A DNA stretch of 64,000 bases from Micromonospora rubida (GCF_009908295.1 NZ_JAAALO010000002.1:62001-126000); one strand, 5' to 3'. Shown: positions 39,328-48,435, counted from the stretch's first letter. A program made the numbers and translations. Notes: generated by a model not told the origin, from the letters alone.

Positions 39328-40257
39328 TCAGCCCATCAGATCGACGAACGCCTGCCGTTCCGGGCCGCGGGCGTCGAGGTTGCAGTCGCCCCGGTGGAAC
39401 CACTCCACGAACGGCACATCCGGCTGCGCCCGCAGGTGGGCCACGTTGTCCCGCATCGCCTGCGCGCACAGCGCGCCGTCCGGGTCGTACGGCTTCCCGC
39501 CCTTCAGGGTCGGCTTCCGCTTGATGCCCCACTCGGCGACGACCAGCGGCTTACCGACCCGCCGGGCGGCGGCGAGCGCGAAGTCGTTGCGCTCGGCCGG
39601 GGTGCGGTACCGCTCGTAGCCGGTGTCGTAGATGTCGAACCCCACCGCGTCCACCCCGGGCATGGCCGCGACCTGGCCGAAGTCGTCCCACCAGGACGCC
39701 TGCCGGCGGGCGGCGTACTCGGTGAACACCGGCACCAACCACACCTCGGCCCGACGCGGATGGCCCGCGAGCGCGCCGACCAGTTCCTGCCACTGCTGCC
39801 GGAACTCCGCCGGGCTCGGATCGCCCGCCGTCTGCTGCTCCGGCTCGTGATCCAACGTCACCAGGTCGACCACATCCCGACGGCCGGCCGGCCGCGCCGA
39901 CAGCCACTCCCGGACCGCCGCCGGCGAAGCCGACGTCCAGTCCTTGAAGCTGTAGTGCACCGGACAGCCGGCCGGCACCTGCGTGAGGATCCCCGACGAC
40001 CACGGCGCGATGCCGCCGCCGGCACCCGTGTACAGCCGCATCACCTGCGGCCGGGCGTACCGGCCGGTCATCGCCCGGATCTGCGCCGTGGTGCTGTCCG
40101 GCGGGCACCAGCCCAGCAGCGTCGGTGACCGCACCGACACCGTCACCGCCACCGTGCGGCTGTCCGGGTCAACCGCCTCGATGGTCACCTGCGCGGACTG
40201 GCCGGGCCGGAGGGTGGCCAGCGTCGTGGTGACGGATCGGATCACGGGGAGCGTCAT
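39328..40257 (-). CDS. Putative glycoside hydrolase (TIM barrel) of the virion
   Basis: 309 residues. A beta-rich N-terminus (QSAQVTIEAVDPDSRTVAVTVS) is followed by a likely (beta/alpha)8 domain with TLDHEPEQQ (Glu138 near the end of a strand), WLVPVFTEYAARRQASWWDDF, VDAVGFDIYD and KPLVVAEWGIKR (Glu242). Two Glu at strand ends are the pattern of retaining clan GH-A glycosidases such as GH26. In a phage this would be an exopolysaccharide depolymerase. It is located in the connector region, not with the tail tip genes. Substrate cannot be told. Confidence 0.65.
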   Translation of the reverse strand: MTLPVIRSVTTTLATLRPGQSAQVTIEAVDPDSRTVAVTVSVRSPTLLGWCPPDSTTAQIRAMTGRYARPQVMRLYTGAGGGIAPWSSGILTQVPAGCPVHYSFKDWTSASPAAVREWLSARPAGRRDVVDLVTLDHEPEQQTAGDPSPAEFRQQWQELVGALAGHPRRAEVWLVPVFTEYAARRQASWWDDFGQVAAMPGVDAVGFDIYDTGYERYRTPAERNDFALAAARRVGKPLVVAEWGIKRKPTLKGGKPYDPDGALCAQAMRDNVAHLRAQPDVPFVEWFHRGDCNLDARGPERQAFVDLMG

Positions 40258-40259
40258 GG

Positions 40260-40685
40260 TCAGCCGACCTTGAGGATCTTCGGCGACGCCGCCGGCCACG
40301 TCACCGTGACCGTGCCCGTGCCCGGTTGGATCGGCAGGCCCGTCCCGGTGTCGAACCAGGCGATCAGCCGCTGCGCGGTCGCCGCCACGTCTGCGCCGCC
40401 GGCTGCCGCGGACGCCTGGAAGAGCAGCAGGCCGTGGTTTACCGCGCTGGCCGTGGCCGAGATCGTGGTGTCGTCGGCGTCGAACACCCCGCCGGTGACC
40501 ACCTTGTTCGCCAGGGCCGCCGACGTGCCGTTGATCGTGCCGCCCGCCCCGGTCACGTCGCTGACGTACCGGTGCGCCGCCGAGAACGTATAGCCCCTGA
40601 CCAGCGCGACCTTGATGCTTGCCGTGTCCAGGTCGATCGACCCGTCCATGACCCCCTCAGCAAAGGGCGTGAAGTAGCCGCTCAT
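40260..40685 (-). CDS. Phage structural protein
   Basis: 141 residues, with the start pattern FTPFAEGVMDGSIDLDTASIKVALVRGYTFSAAHRYVSDV, common in phage head or tail accessory proteins that read as beta-sandwich folds. ATG at 40685 overlaps the upstream stop (ATGA). Exact place in the virion unknown. Confidence 0.65.
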   Translation of the reverse strand: MSGYFTPFAEGVMDGSIDLDTASIKVALVRGYTFSAAHRYVSDVTGAGGTINGTSAALANKVVTGGVFDADDTTISATASAVNHGLLLFQASAAAGGADVAATAQRLIAWFDTGTGLPIQPGTGTVTVTWPAASPKILKVG

Positions 40686-41083
40686 CTCTCCGCTTCCTCC
40701 CCGTACCGCCAGCACCGCCGTCGCGCCGGGGCGCCCGGGCGGATCGAGAACGCCGTCGACGTCCGCACCCCGACCGCGGCGAGCACCCGAGCGCGTTCGT
40801 CGTCCGTCAGCGCCGCACCGGCCAGCACCTCAGCCGCGTACGTCACCGAGTAGTCGTCGATCTGCTCCGAGCGCACCCCGGCCGGGTTGAGCAGGATCCG
40901 CCGGGCCACGTCCAGCGCCACCGGCAGCAGCGGTGACAGGTCGACCAGCGCGTCGTAGCGGGCCGCGCCGGCCGCTGACCGGATCAGCGACGTTGCCACC
41001 GTCCGGGCCAGCTCCGCCGACGCCTGGTCCAGGTCCTGCTGCATGTACGAGGCGAGCTGGCTCAGCTCGAACAGATCAGCCAC
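40682..41083 (-). CDS. Head-tail connector (adaptor) protein
   Basis: 133 residues, all-helical, with DQASAELARTVATSLIRSAAGA and ALDVARRILLNPAGVRSEQIDDYSVTYA, the pattern of gp6-like adaptors that attach below the portal. Right position after the capsid gene. Confidence 0.75.
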   Translation of the reverse strand: MADLFELSQLASYMQQDLDQASAELARTVATSLIRSAAGAARYDALVDLSPLLPVALDVARRILLNPAGVRSEQIDDYSVTYAAEVLAGAALTDDERARVLAAVGVRTSTAFSIRPGAPARRRCWRYGEEAER

Positions 41084-41148
41084 CGCTCACCCCTTTCGTT
41101 GGTGGTCCGGCCGGGCCGGGTCCGTGGCTTCCCGACCCGGCCGGAGTC

Positions 41149-41541
41149 TCACTCGGTCGGGACTTTCGCCTCGTCGAGCGCGGCGATCACGGCCTCGCGA
41201 GACGCGTCCGCCGGGACTTCCACCTCGTGGCGGGCCGCGTACTCCCGCCAGCGCGGTGCGCCCGATCCCGGGCCGCTCTTCGGCGGCGGGTTGTCCTCGC
41301 CGTCGGAGCCGTCGCCGTCGGGGTCGCCGGCCTCGTCCAGCTCGGCGAGGCGGGCCAGCAGCCGCGCCCGCTCGTCGGCCGGCGACTCGACGTCGGAGGG
41401 CACCGTGCCGCCCTTCCACGCCTTCGGGTTGACGATCTTCCCGACCGCCCAGGCCGGCACCAGGTCACCCGGGCCGAAGACGTGCCCGACGCCATGCTCG
41501 TCCGCCACGTGCACGTACGTGGCCAGCTCCGCCCGGCTCAT
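41149..41541 (-). CDS. Small head module protein
   Basis: 130 residues. A short N-terminal domain (ELATYVHVADEHGVGHVFGPGDLVPAWAVGKIVNP) is followed by an acidic helical linker and a C-terminal SAP-like segment (WREYAARHEVEVPADASREAVIAALDEA). ATG overlaps the major capsid stop (ATGA). Found after capsid genes in several actinophages; function unclear. Confidence 0.65.
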   Translation of the reverse strand: MSRAELATYVHVADEHGVGHVFGPGDLVPAWAVGKIVNPKAWKGGTVPSDVESPADERARLLARLAELDEAGDPDGDGSDGEDNPPPKSGPGSGAPRWREYAARHEVEVPADASREAVIAALDEAKVPTE

Positions 41542-42575
41542 GCCACGTCCGCCACGAACGACAGGTCCGGGTTCGCCTCCACCGGTAGGCCGATCCCGGC
41601 CGCCTTCGTCCACAGGGCGATCGGGTCCTCGGTGGAGTACGCGCCGGCCACGATGCCCGGCCGGTCGCCCTCCTCCAAGCCGTAGCGCGGATCCAGGGAC
41701 TCGGCGGTCGTGCCCAGCAGCGTCGCCCCGAGCTGGGTGCCGTCCGCGTCGTTCGGGTCCACCGGGGCCGGCAGGTACAGGAACTTGTCCACCGGGATGG
41801 GCCGGGTCGCCGAACCGTTGACGTTGATCTGCTCGTCGACGATGTACCACGGCGGCAAGCCGTGGTCGTCGAGGATCCCGCGCAGCGCCGCCTGCGACAC
41901 CCGCGACGGGGCACCCAGCGTCGACCCGACCAGCGTCCGGATCTCCGCGTTGCGCAGCATGTAGCCCAGCACCGTGCTGGACATGACCATCGCGCCCGGG
42001 GCCTCACCGTTGGTGGTGATGTAGGTCTGCTGCCAGGACAGCAGATCCGCCAGCGGAGTCGCCGAAGCGATCGTCGACCAGGGCGTCCCGGCGGTCACCG
42101 AGTGCGAGCCGGACCGGCCGAACGAAACGGTCGCGACGACCCCGTTCTCGTTGATCGTGACGGACCCGTTGACCAGGGCGTCACCGCGGGCCAGCTCCAG
42201 GCGGGCGGCCACCGAGCGGGTCATGCGTTCCGCGTCGGTGAGCAGTGCATCCCGGATCGCGTCGGCGTTCGCCGACCGCTGGCGCAGCCGGTCGTACTCG
42301 CCCAGTCGGATCTTCCGCGAGATCGGCGGCAGCTCACCGGACACCCGGGTCAGGCCCGGCCGGGACCCGATCGGCGACTCGGCGTCGTACGCCCGGAACG
42401 TGGCGGCCTCGATCAGGCCCTCCCCGCCCTTGGTGTACCGGTACTCCAGGTCGTCGATGGGCCGGTTCGGCAGCCACCGCGCCAGAGTGAACTGGTTGTC
42501 GGGCAGGTTCGCCGCGGCCTCCCGGACGTATCCGGTTAGCTCGACGGGCTCGATGTAGTCGGCGTTGAGCAGCAT
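41538..42575 (-). CDS. Major capsid protein
   Basis: 345 residues of the lambda gpE-like/HK97-fold capsid group. Signatures are LTGYVREAAANLPDNQFTLARWLPN, DAIRDALLTDAERMTRSVAARLELARGDAL, GAMVMSSTVLGYMLRN and a C-terminal PIALWTKAAGIGLPVEANPDLSFVADV. Length fits a T=7-type siphophage capsid. It lies between decoration and connector genes, as expected. Confidence 0.88.
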   Translation of the reverse strand: MLLNADYIEPVELTGYVREAAANLPDNQFTLARWLPNRPIDDLEYRYTKGGEGLIEAATFRAYDAESPIGSRPGLTRVSGELPPISRKIRLGEYDRLRQRSANADAIRDALLTDAERMTRSVAARLELARGDALVNGSVTINENGVVATVSFGRSGSHSVTAGTPWSTIASATPLADLLSWQQTYITTNGEAPGAMVMSSTVLGYMLRNAEIRTLVGSTLGAPSRVSQAALRGILDDHGLPPWYIVDEQINVNGSATRPIPVDKFLYLPAPVDPNDADGTQLGATLLGTTAESLDPRYGLEEGDRPGIVAGAYSTEDPIALWTKAAGIGLPVEANPDLSFVADVA

Positions 42576-42591
42576 GATCGGCTACCTCCTC

Positions 42592-42981
42592 TCAGGCGAA
42601 TCGGATGCGGCCGGCGACGTCGGCCTTGCCGGCCGTGTCGACGGAGATGGGCAGGCGGGCCTCGACGACGCGGCCGTGCCAGAACAGGGAGCCCTGCGGG
42701 TCCTGGGTGTTGACCGACGGCGCGTCGACCGTGCACAGCAGGAACCCGACGAGGGTTTCCCGACCGTCGGAGGCGGCGTTGTCGTACGGGCCGTACAGCC
42801 CGGACGTGGTGATCTTCCCGAGCGGCAGGCCGGACGGGAAGTAGCCGTTGGGGTAGTGGGTGCCGGCGGTGAACGCGCTCGTGTCGAGCGTGATCGACTC
42901 GCCGGAGCTGGTGCCGTGGGCCGACCCCAGCCACCGCTGGTCCTCGTTCTGGAAGGTCTCGGTCACGGGGTTGAGGTTCAT
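42592..42981 (-). CDS. Head decoration protein
   Basis: 129 residues, beta-rich, with SGESITLDTSAFTAGTHYPNGYFPSGLPLGKITTSG, the gpD-like (lambda) decoration pattern. It is between scaffold and capsid genes. It would trimerise on the capsid surface. Confidence 0.8.
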   Translation of the reverse strand: MNLNPVTETFQNEDQRWLGSAHGTSSGESITLDTSAFTAGTHYPNGYFPSGLPLGKITTSGLYGPYDNAASDGRETLVGFLLCTVDAPSVNTQDPQGSLFWHGRVVEARLPISVDTAGKADVAGRIRFA

Positions 42982-42993
42982 GCCCTCGCGCTC

Positions 42994-43731
42994 CTAAGTT
43001 GTCGTGGTCTTCGTCTTGTTGTGCCGCTCGCCGTACAGGGACCGGCCGGCGTCCAGCGACGACGTCTTCTGACCGGGCCTCGCGCCCTGGGCCGGGTCCG
43101 GGCGCATGCCCGGCCGGCGCACGCCGCCCTGACCGGTCTGGTCGCCGTCCTGCCGTGCGCCGCCGAACGCGGCCAGCAGGTCGTCGGCGTCCTTCGCCAG
43201 TTCGTCCCGGCTCCCACCGACCAGGCGGGCCGCCTGTGCTGCGGTGAGGCCTTTCTCCGCCTGCACCTCGGCCCGCCACCGGGCGGCCCGCTCCTCGGCG
43301 ATGGCCCGCTCCTGCGAGGCAAGCCGCTCCGTGAGCTGCTCCACCTCACTCTTGCCCTTGTCAACGTCACCGCCGCCGAGGGCCTCTGCGAGCTTGCGCA
43401 GCGGAGCCAGCTCGGCAAGCTGCTTCTTCAGTGCCCTGTGGGCCTCGCGTTCCTCACGCAGCGCCTTCTCGCCGGCCGGGCCGAGCGGCTTGTCCTGCGG
43501 ATCGCCCCCGGTCGGCGGTGGGCTTGCCGGCGGGGGCTCCGCAACCGGGTCCGCCGGCGGCGCCGGGTCGTTGCTCGGGTCGTCAGGGCTCGCGCCCATG
43601 ACGGGCCAGATCGCCTGGCCGTTGCGGCGCAACCCCACGGCCCGCAGCGGCAGGCCGGTCTTCGGGTGGGTCAGCGTGGGGTGCGTCGGCAGGTCGCCTG
43701 CCGCGCGCAGCCCCGGCTTGGTGAGGGTCAT
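42994..43731 (-). CDS. Scaffold protein
   Basis: 245 residues: Pro-rich first third, then a long coiled coil (EKALREEREAHRALKKQLAELAPLRKLAEAL and ERLASQERAIAEERAARW), then a Gly/Gln-rich tail. This is the usual form of assembly scaffolds upstream of the decoration and capsid genes. Confidence 0.78.
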   Translation of the reverse strand: MTLTKPGLRAAGDLPTHPTLTHPKTGLPLRAVGLRRNGQAIWPVMGASPDDPSNDPAPPADPVAEPPPASPPPTGGDPQDKPLGPAGEKALREEREAHRALKKQLAELAPLRKLAEALGGGDVDKGKSEVEQLTERLASQERAIAEERAARWRAEVQAEKGLTAAQAARLVGGSRDELAKDADDLLAAFGGARQDGDQTGQGGVRRPGMRPDPAQGARPGQKTSSLDAGRSLYGERHNKTKTTTT

Positions 43732-43769
43732 CGCGACCTTCCACGTTTGGTAACCGGCATCGCGCCAGG

Positions 43770-44252
43770 TCAGGTGATGTATCCGAACCTCCGCAACAAG
43801 CGGATCGCCTCGTCGCGGTTGCCACCAGCGGCGGCGAGGATGCTCTCCGGCATCAGCCGGGGCGTCCTGGCCGACCGATACCGGCCGCCGGACCGCCTTG
43901 CGCCGTTCTCTCGGGCGCCGAGCCGGACCCCGGCCTGGCCGCGAACCGTCGTGCCCTCGGTCGTGGTGAAGACCTGCCGGCCGTACACGTCCCGGGCCTG
44001 GAGCCGGCCCACGTCACGGCCGCCGCGTAGCGCCCGCGCCTCGTCGGCGGTGATCCGGGCCCCGGCCGGGGTCAAGCCGAGCGCGCCCCGCCGGGCGTTC
44101 ACGACTTGGCTGATGTCCGCACCGAGCCGAATCGACTCCGCACCCGCCGCAGTGAACGCCTTGTCCTGCTCGGTGCGGGACAGGCTGTCGAAGTACGCCT
44201 TCGGGTTGGTCTGCACCGCCTCGGCGGTATCCTCCCGCGCCGGCACGTGCAC
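43770..44252 (-). CDS. MuF-like capsid protein, 3' part (frameshifted from the upstream frame)
   Basis: 160 residues in a different frame from the gene above it. VPAREDTAEAVQTNPKAYFDSLSRTEQDKAFTAAGAESIRLGADISQVVNARRGA is the normal continuation of MuF/VG15-type proteins after the RHPRC motif. Seven bases upstream of this GTG the same frame reads GAC TGC, the expected DC of RHPRC-DC, so this part belongs to the upstream gene. It may also start independently at the GTG. Confidence 0.65.
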   Translation of the reverse strand: MHVPAREDTAEAVQTNPKAYFDSLSRTEQDKAFTAAGAESIRLGADISQVVNARRGALGLTPAGARITADEARALRGGRDVGRLQARDVYGRQVFTTTEGTTVRGQAGVRLGARENGARRSGGRYRSARTPRLMPESILAAAGGNRDEAIRLLRRFGYIT

Positions 44253-44848
44253 GCAGTCGCCCCGGGTCTACAACGCGGGTGTCTATCGAACCCCGCGTTG
44301 TAGCCGTACCACCTCCCCGCCAGCACCACACACCGCGAGCAGGACCCGCCCACCAGCATCCGCCGATACCCGGACACCCCCGGCCGGGCCGCCATCGCCA
44401 CCACGTCGGCCGCCCGACCCGCGTCCGCGATCTGCGTCCGGACGAGCATGTCCAGGGTCGCAGCCCCGCCAGCCAGCGCCCGCTCCACCGTCGCGCCCCG
44501 CCCGATGCCCGCCAGGGCGGCGACAGCCGGCTGGTAGAGCAGTCCGTCCAAGCCTCGGCCGTCCGAGGCGACCCCGGCCAGCGCGGCAGCCTCCACCGCA
44601 CCCACCGGCGACGCGCGGACCCGCTGCGCGTCGAGCACCTCGTTTAAGTACCGGTCCGCCCGCGCGGCGACGACCCGCTGCGCGCCGGTCACCAGCACCA
44701 TCAGCCGGGCCAGTAGGGCAAGCCACGACTCGGCGATCCGGCCCGGGTCGACCTGGGACCACATCTGCCCCGCCTCGCCTGCGGCGATGACCGCCAGGCG
44801 GCGCCGGTGCGCGGCGTGATCCGCGGCCACCTCAACTGGCGTCGACAT
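44099..44848 (-). pseudogene. MuF-like minor capsid protein, 5' part, frame broken at 44259-44269
   Basis: The first 193 residues (44270-44848) look normal: a helical domain, then GVSGYRRMLVGGSCSRCVVLAGRWYGYNAGFDRHPRC, the conserved Cys-rich site of VG15/MuF proteins. After RHPRC the frame runs into 56 residues without homology, while the proper continuation is in the -1 frame after 11 extra bases. The intact protein would be about 355 residues, and may be injected or part of the portal vestibule. The ATG at 44848 overlaps the portal gene by 17 bp. Confidence 0.65.
44268..44303. repeat. Inverted repeat at the MuF frameshift
   Basis: CTACAACGCGGG (44268-44279) and CCCGCGTTGTAG (44292-44303) are exact complements with a 12-base loop. 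The right arm encodes the conserved YNAG of the minus-strand protein; the left arm encodes PRC and abuts the extra 11 bases. Confidence 0.75.
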
Positions 44849-46277
44849 CGCCGCCACCAGCGCCCGAGCTGCCGCCGCCGCCCAAGCCGAGGGCGATCTC
44901 GCGCACCGGGTCGCGGCGGGCCTCAGCCTCGTCCTCTTCCTCCATGCGTCGGATCTCCTCCGGCGCATACCCGAGGTCGATGCGGGCCTGCCGCAACGTC
45001 GTGATGCCCTGCTGGCGCTTCTTCACCGCCGCGTCGGCGGCCTGCGCGACGGTCGGCGTGGAGGCATCCCGCCACACCACCTTCATCCGCCGCACCCGCG
45101 CATCCCAGTCCGCGCCGTCGCGGACCCGCAGCGCGATCGCCATGACCCGCCGCCAGTCCGCACCCAGGCCGGTCTGCTTACGCTCCACCCGCTTCACCAT
45201 CTGTGCCTCGCTGGAGCGGATAGCATCCGCGCTGGCCGGGTTATCGGTCGTGAACGACATGTAGTGCGGCGGCAGCGCCGCGAGTTGGGCGGCGATCTGG
45301 GCGAGGACCCGGATGGTGTTGTGGAAGACCGCCAGATCCGACTCGGGAAACTGGCCAACCTGCACGTCGCCCGGCTTCTTCGGGTGCGCCCACATCCGGC
45401 CCGCGATCTGCTCGAACGGCGAGATCGCGTTGCCGTCCTCGTCCTCGAAGTCCTCCGCGCCCATGCCCAGCGCCCACCGGCGCGGCATCGCGTGGAACTC
45501 CCCGGACACCATCATGTCCGTGGCCATCTTGTTGGCCGCGTCCGCGATCGGAATCACCGAGGCGAACTCACTGCGCCCATCGTGCTTAAGCATTCGGCCC
45601 CGGTTGACCAGCGGCACCACCGGCACCACGCCCAGGCGGTGCTCGTCGCGGTCCTGCTCCACCCACCGGCGGGCCCGGTAGAAGTGCCTGGTGGAGTCCG
45701 GCAGGTACAGCGTCGCCCGCTGCACGTTGTCCGAGTCCTTCCACCGCTTCAGCGCCGACACCGGCTGCCGGGTGCGCGGATCCTGCTCGGTGATGCACTG
45801 CGTTGGGTGCTCCACCGTGATCAGCGGCGAATCGGTGTCCTCGTCGAACGGGTCGGCCAGCGCGCCGTCGGCGGCCGGGCCTTCCTCGAGGGTGCCGCGC
45901 GCGCCGACGATCGCGTAGGAGCGGCCCAGCGCGATGGACTCCAGGTGCGCCTGCGGGGCCTGCCGGTCCATGTCGTTGTCCTGCCAGACGGCCCACACGT
46001 CCGCATCGGCCTCGTCGACGTCCACCCCGTTGCTGATCGACCCGGGAAAGCGGAACCCGGTCAGGTCCAGGCGGGCCTCGTAGGCGTCGGCCACCATCTC
46101 CGGCCAGTTGATGACCAGCTCCGCCAGTCGCTCCCCGAACTCCTGCTTCAACTCCAGGGCCAGGAACCGCAGCGGCTGGGCACCCTCGTAGTAGGCGTCC
46201 ATCTTCCGCAGGTGCCGCTGCGCCTTCAGCAGCTTCGCGTCGAGGTAGGAGACCGTCTCCTCCGGGGTCATCGCCAC
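44832..46277 (-). CDS. Portal protein (SPP1 gp6-like)
   Basis: 481 residues. The pattern LLKAQRHLRKMDAYYEGAQPLRF, then LVINWPEMVADAYEARLDLTGFRF, VVPLVNRGRMLKHDGRSEFASVIPIADAANKMATDMMVSGEFHA and MSFTTDNPASADAIRSSEAQMVKRVERKQ is typical of actinophage portal proteins. Twelve copies form the DNA gateway. GGAGG precedes the GTG at 46277; four bases separate it from the terminase stop. Confidence 0.92.
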   Translation of the reverse strand: MAMTPEETVSYLDAKLLKAQRHLRKMDAYYEGAQPLRFLALELKQEFGERLAELVINWPEMVADAYEARLDLTGFRFPGSISNGVDVDEADADVWAVWQDNDMDRQAPQAHLESIALGRSYAIVGARGTLEEGPAADGALADPFDEDTDSPLITVEHPTQCITEQDPRTRQPVSALKRWKDSDNVQRATLYLPDSTRHFYRARRWVEQDRDEHRLGVVPVVPLVNRGRMLKHDGRSEFASVIPIADAANKMATDMMVSGEFHAMPRRWALGMGAEDFEDEDGNAISPFEQIAGRMWAHPKKPGDVQVGQFPESDLAVFHNTIRVLAQIAAQLAALPPHYMSFTTDNPASADAIRSSEAQMVKRVERKQTGLGADWRRVMAIALRVRDGADWDARVRRMKVVWRDASTPTVAQAADAAVKKRQQGITTLRQARIDLGYAPEEIRRMEEEDEAEARRDPVREIALGLGGGGSSGAGGGDVDAS

Positions 46278-46280
46278 GCC

Positions 46281-47963
46281 CTACCTCCTTCCCGCCCTGC
46301 TCCGATTGCGGAAGACGACCATCTTCGAGCTGACCTCCGGCTCCGGCCACAAACCGGCAGCGGTCACGTCCCCGGCCGCCTCGTGGGCGAGGATGCTCGT
46401 CACCGCCACGTCGATCTTCCGGCCGTCCTCCGGCTTCGCCAGCTTGTACCGGCGACCCGGACGAGGCTCCTTCACCGCAGCCCCGATGTGGGCGGCAGTG
46501 ATCTCGCACCCATCGTGCGTGAAGGTGCTCTCCGCCTTCGTCACATCGGTGTGCAGCCGATCGGCGGCGGCCTGCATCTGCACCGGCCGGGCCGTCGCCC
46601 AGCGGACCACCCGACGCTCCCCATACTCGGCCGCAGCCTCGTCGATCTCCGTCGTCCAGTACGGCGGGTCCATGTAGGCCCGCACCACCACGAACCGAGT
46701 CATCAACTCGGCCAGGGCAGCTTTGACCTCTAGGCGCGGCACCTGGCCGCCCCAGTCCGCCGGGTTCCAGATCGTCGGCAGCTTCGCTCCGTCCGGCCCA
46801 TACGTCGGCGTGAACTGGTAGCCGTCCTGCGTCTCCGCCCGAAGCGCCGTCCAGTCGTCCAGGTCCGAACCGTCGAATCCGAGCACGATCGGCGTGCCGT
46901 CCGGCACCTCGCGCCGCTTCGCCCGCCGCTTCCACTTCGCCGCGTCGAGCCACACCCCGGAGCCGGCCGCGTTGCGGTTGCCGAAGAACCTCTCCGCCTG
47001 CGCCAGCTCGCCCTTCGCGATCAGCCGCTCAGCGTCCGCGTCGATCGTTTCGATGCGCACATGCCGAGACCCGCGGTACACGTACTCGTGGATCTTCCGA
47101 CGGTGCGCCCTGGTCTCGTATTTCAGGTTCGCCGGCGGCGGGCGGTGGAACCGGAACTCGTCCTTGGCCTTCGACTGGTGGGTCATCTGCGCGACCGACT
47201 TCTGCGTCGGGTCGTACCCGTTCGTCGTCTCCTGGCCGCGGCCCTGCATACCGGCCAAGCCCCGCCGCTGGGTGTCCGCGACGCTCACCATCTTGTTCTC
47301 TTTGGTCCAGATCCCCGTCTCGTCCTGCGGCACATACGTCACCGGTGCGCCCAGGCGGGCCTGCGCCGAACTGGTCACCACGTCGATGCGGCCCTCTTCG
47401 ACGTCGACGATCCGGGTGAACTTCTCGCCCACCTTCAGCAGATCCGACAGCGGCCCCTGCCGGATCATCGACCGCAGCGGCCGGTAGATGTTCTCCGTCT
47501 GGTCCTCAGCGAACGCGGTGATCTGGATCAGCGGCGTCGGCCAGCGCATGCCCATCGGCTCGCCAGGCCGGTAGTCGTATTCCCAGCCGCACCCGCACCC
47601 GTGGTCCGAACACGCCCAGCCGTCACCCTTGCCCGCCCAGCCCGCGAACAGCGCCGGCCCGGCCGCCTCAAGAGCCACCCCGCACGCGGACCAGGGACCC
47701 TTGCCCGTCTTCTGCGGCGCGATGATCTGCGACCAGCGGTGCACGAACGCCGTCGACAGCAGCGGATTCTCCGGCTGCCACTCGGCGTCCTCCCGAACCC
47801 GGTAGTGGTTGAGCGTGCACCACGCCTGCCAGTCGTACAGCTCCATCCGCTGACCGGCGCGGAACTGATCCGGCACGGGACAGTGCTGCTCGATCCAGTC
47901 GACCGTGATGAACAGGGTCGGGAAGTCGACGACGAAGGCGTCCGGGTCAACCCGCCGCGCCAT
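46281..47963 (-). CDS. Terminase large subunit
   Basis: 560 residues. The ATPase has a Walker A variant APQKTGKGP (82-90) and a Walker B-like YVPQDETGIW; the nuclease domain has GFDGSDLDDWTAL, AYMDPPYW and PEDGRKIDVAVTSIL with the acidic residues expected of an RNase H fold. An unusual Cys-rich insertion (GWACSDHGCGCGW) sits before the second ATPase strand. It packages DNA into the prohead. It overlaps the small subunit gene by 17 bp. Confidence 0.93.
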   Translation of the reverse strand: MARRVDPDAFVVDFPTLFITVDWIEQHCPVPDQFRAGQRMELYDWQAWCTLNHYRVREDAEWQPENPLLSTAFVHRWSQIIAPQKTGKGPWSACGVALEAAGPALFAGWAGKGDGWACSDHGCGCGWEYDYRPGEPMGMRWPTPLIQITAFAEDQTENIYRPLRSMIRQGPLSDLLKVGEKFTRIVDVEEGRIDVVTSSAQARLGAPVTYVPQDETGIWTKENKMVSVADTQRRGLAGMQGRGQETTNGYDPTQKSVAQMTHQSKAKDEFRFHRPPPANLKYETRAHRRKIHEYVYRGSRHVRIETIDADAERLIAKGELAQAERFFGNRNAAGSGVWLDAAKWKRRAKRREVPDGTPIVLGFDGSDLDDWTALRAETQDGYQFTPTYGPDGAKLPTIWNPADWGGQVPRLEVKAALAELMTRFVVVRAYMDPPYWTTEIDEAAAEYGERRVVRWATARPVQMQAAADRLHTDVTKAESTFTHDGCEITAAHIGAAVKEPRPGRRYKLAKPEDGRKIDVAVTSILAHEAAGDVTAAGLWPEPEVSSKMVVFRNRSRAGRR

Positions 47964-48435
47964 CGACGACCTGGAACCTGTCCCGCGCAGCCATCCGCGC
48001 CGACTCCGGCGGGGTGGACTTCTCCGCCCGCTTCGCGGCCACCTGGTCGACAGCGATCCGCCACCGGTTCGTGCGCAGCCCCGGAATCGTCAACCCCAAC
48101 GCGTCGGCCATCTGCCGAACCAGCGTGGCCAGGTTCGCCCGGGCGCCCGGCTGCTCCGCCTCCACCAGACGCCGCACGTACAGCGCGACCTCCAGGTCCT
48201 GGCCCTGCCGCTCCCACTCGCACGCCTGCGGACTCGCCCAGAGCCTCCGCCACAGCTCGGCTTCCCGCTCACCCCAGTCGGAATCCTCGTGCTCCGACAG
48301 CGGCCAGGCCGGAGGATCGCCCGCCCGGCCCGCCGACGGCAGCACCGTCCACTCGCCGTCGGACTTCCGATCCCGACGCAACGCCTTCGGGTCTGGCGGC
48401 GGCCCCGAGCGGGTCCGAGCTCCACCACTCGCCAT
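47947..48435 (-). CDS. Terminase small subunit
   Basis: 162 residues: disordered basic start, then helices (EREAELWRRLWASPQACEWERQG, EVALYVRRLVEAEQPGARANLATLVRQMADALGLTIPGLRTNRWRI). The ending GLxxxGLRxNRWRI is characteristic of P27-like small terminases. GAGGAG lies 9 bases before the ATG at 48435. First gene of the packaging set. Confidence 0.82.
   Translation of the reverse strand: MASGGARTRSGPPPDPKALRRDRKSDGEWTVLPSAGRAGDPPAWPLSEHEDSDWGEREAELWRRLWASPQACEWERQGQDLEVALYVRRLVEAEQPGARANLATLVRQMADALGLTIPGLRTNRWRIAVDQVAAKRAEKSTPPESARMAARDRFQVVDGAAG

Noticed and set aside
44259..44269. Programmed frameshift in the MuF-like gene
   Set aside because: AGA CCC GGG GCG in the first frame does not give an X XXY YYZ heptamer for the needed shift; an indel or sequencing error is more likely.
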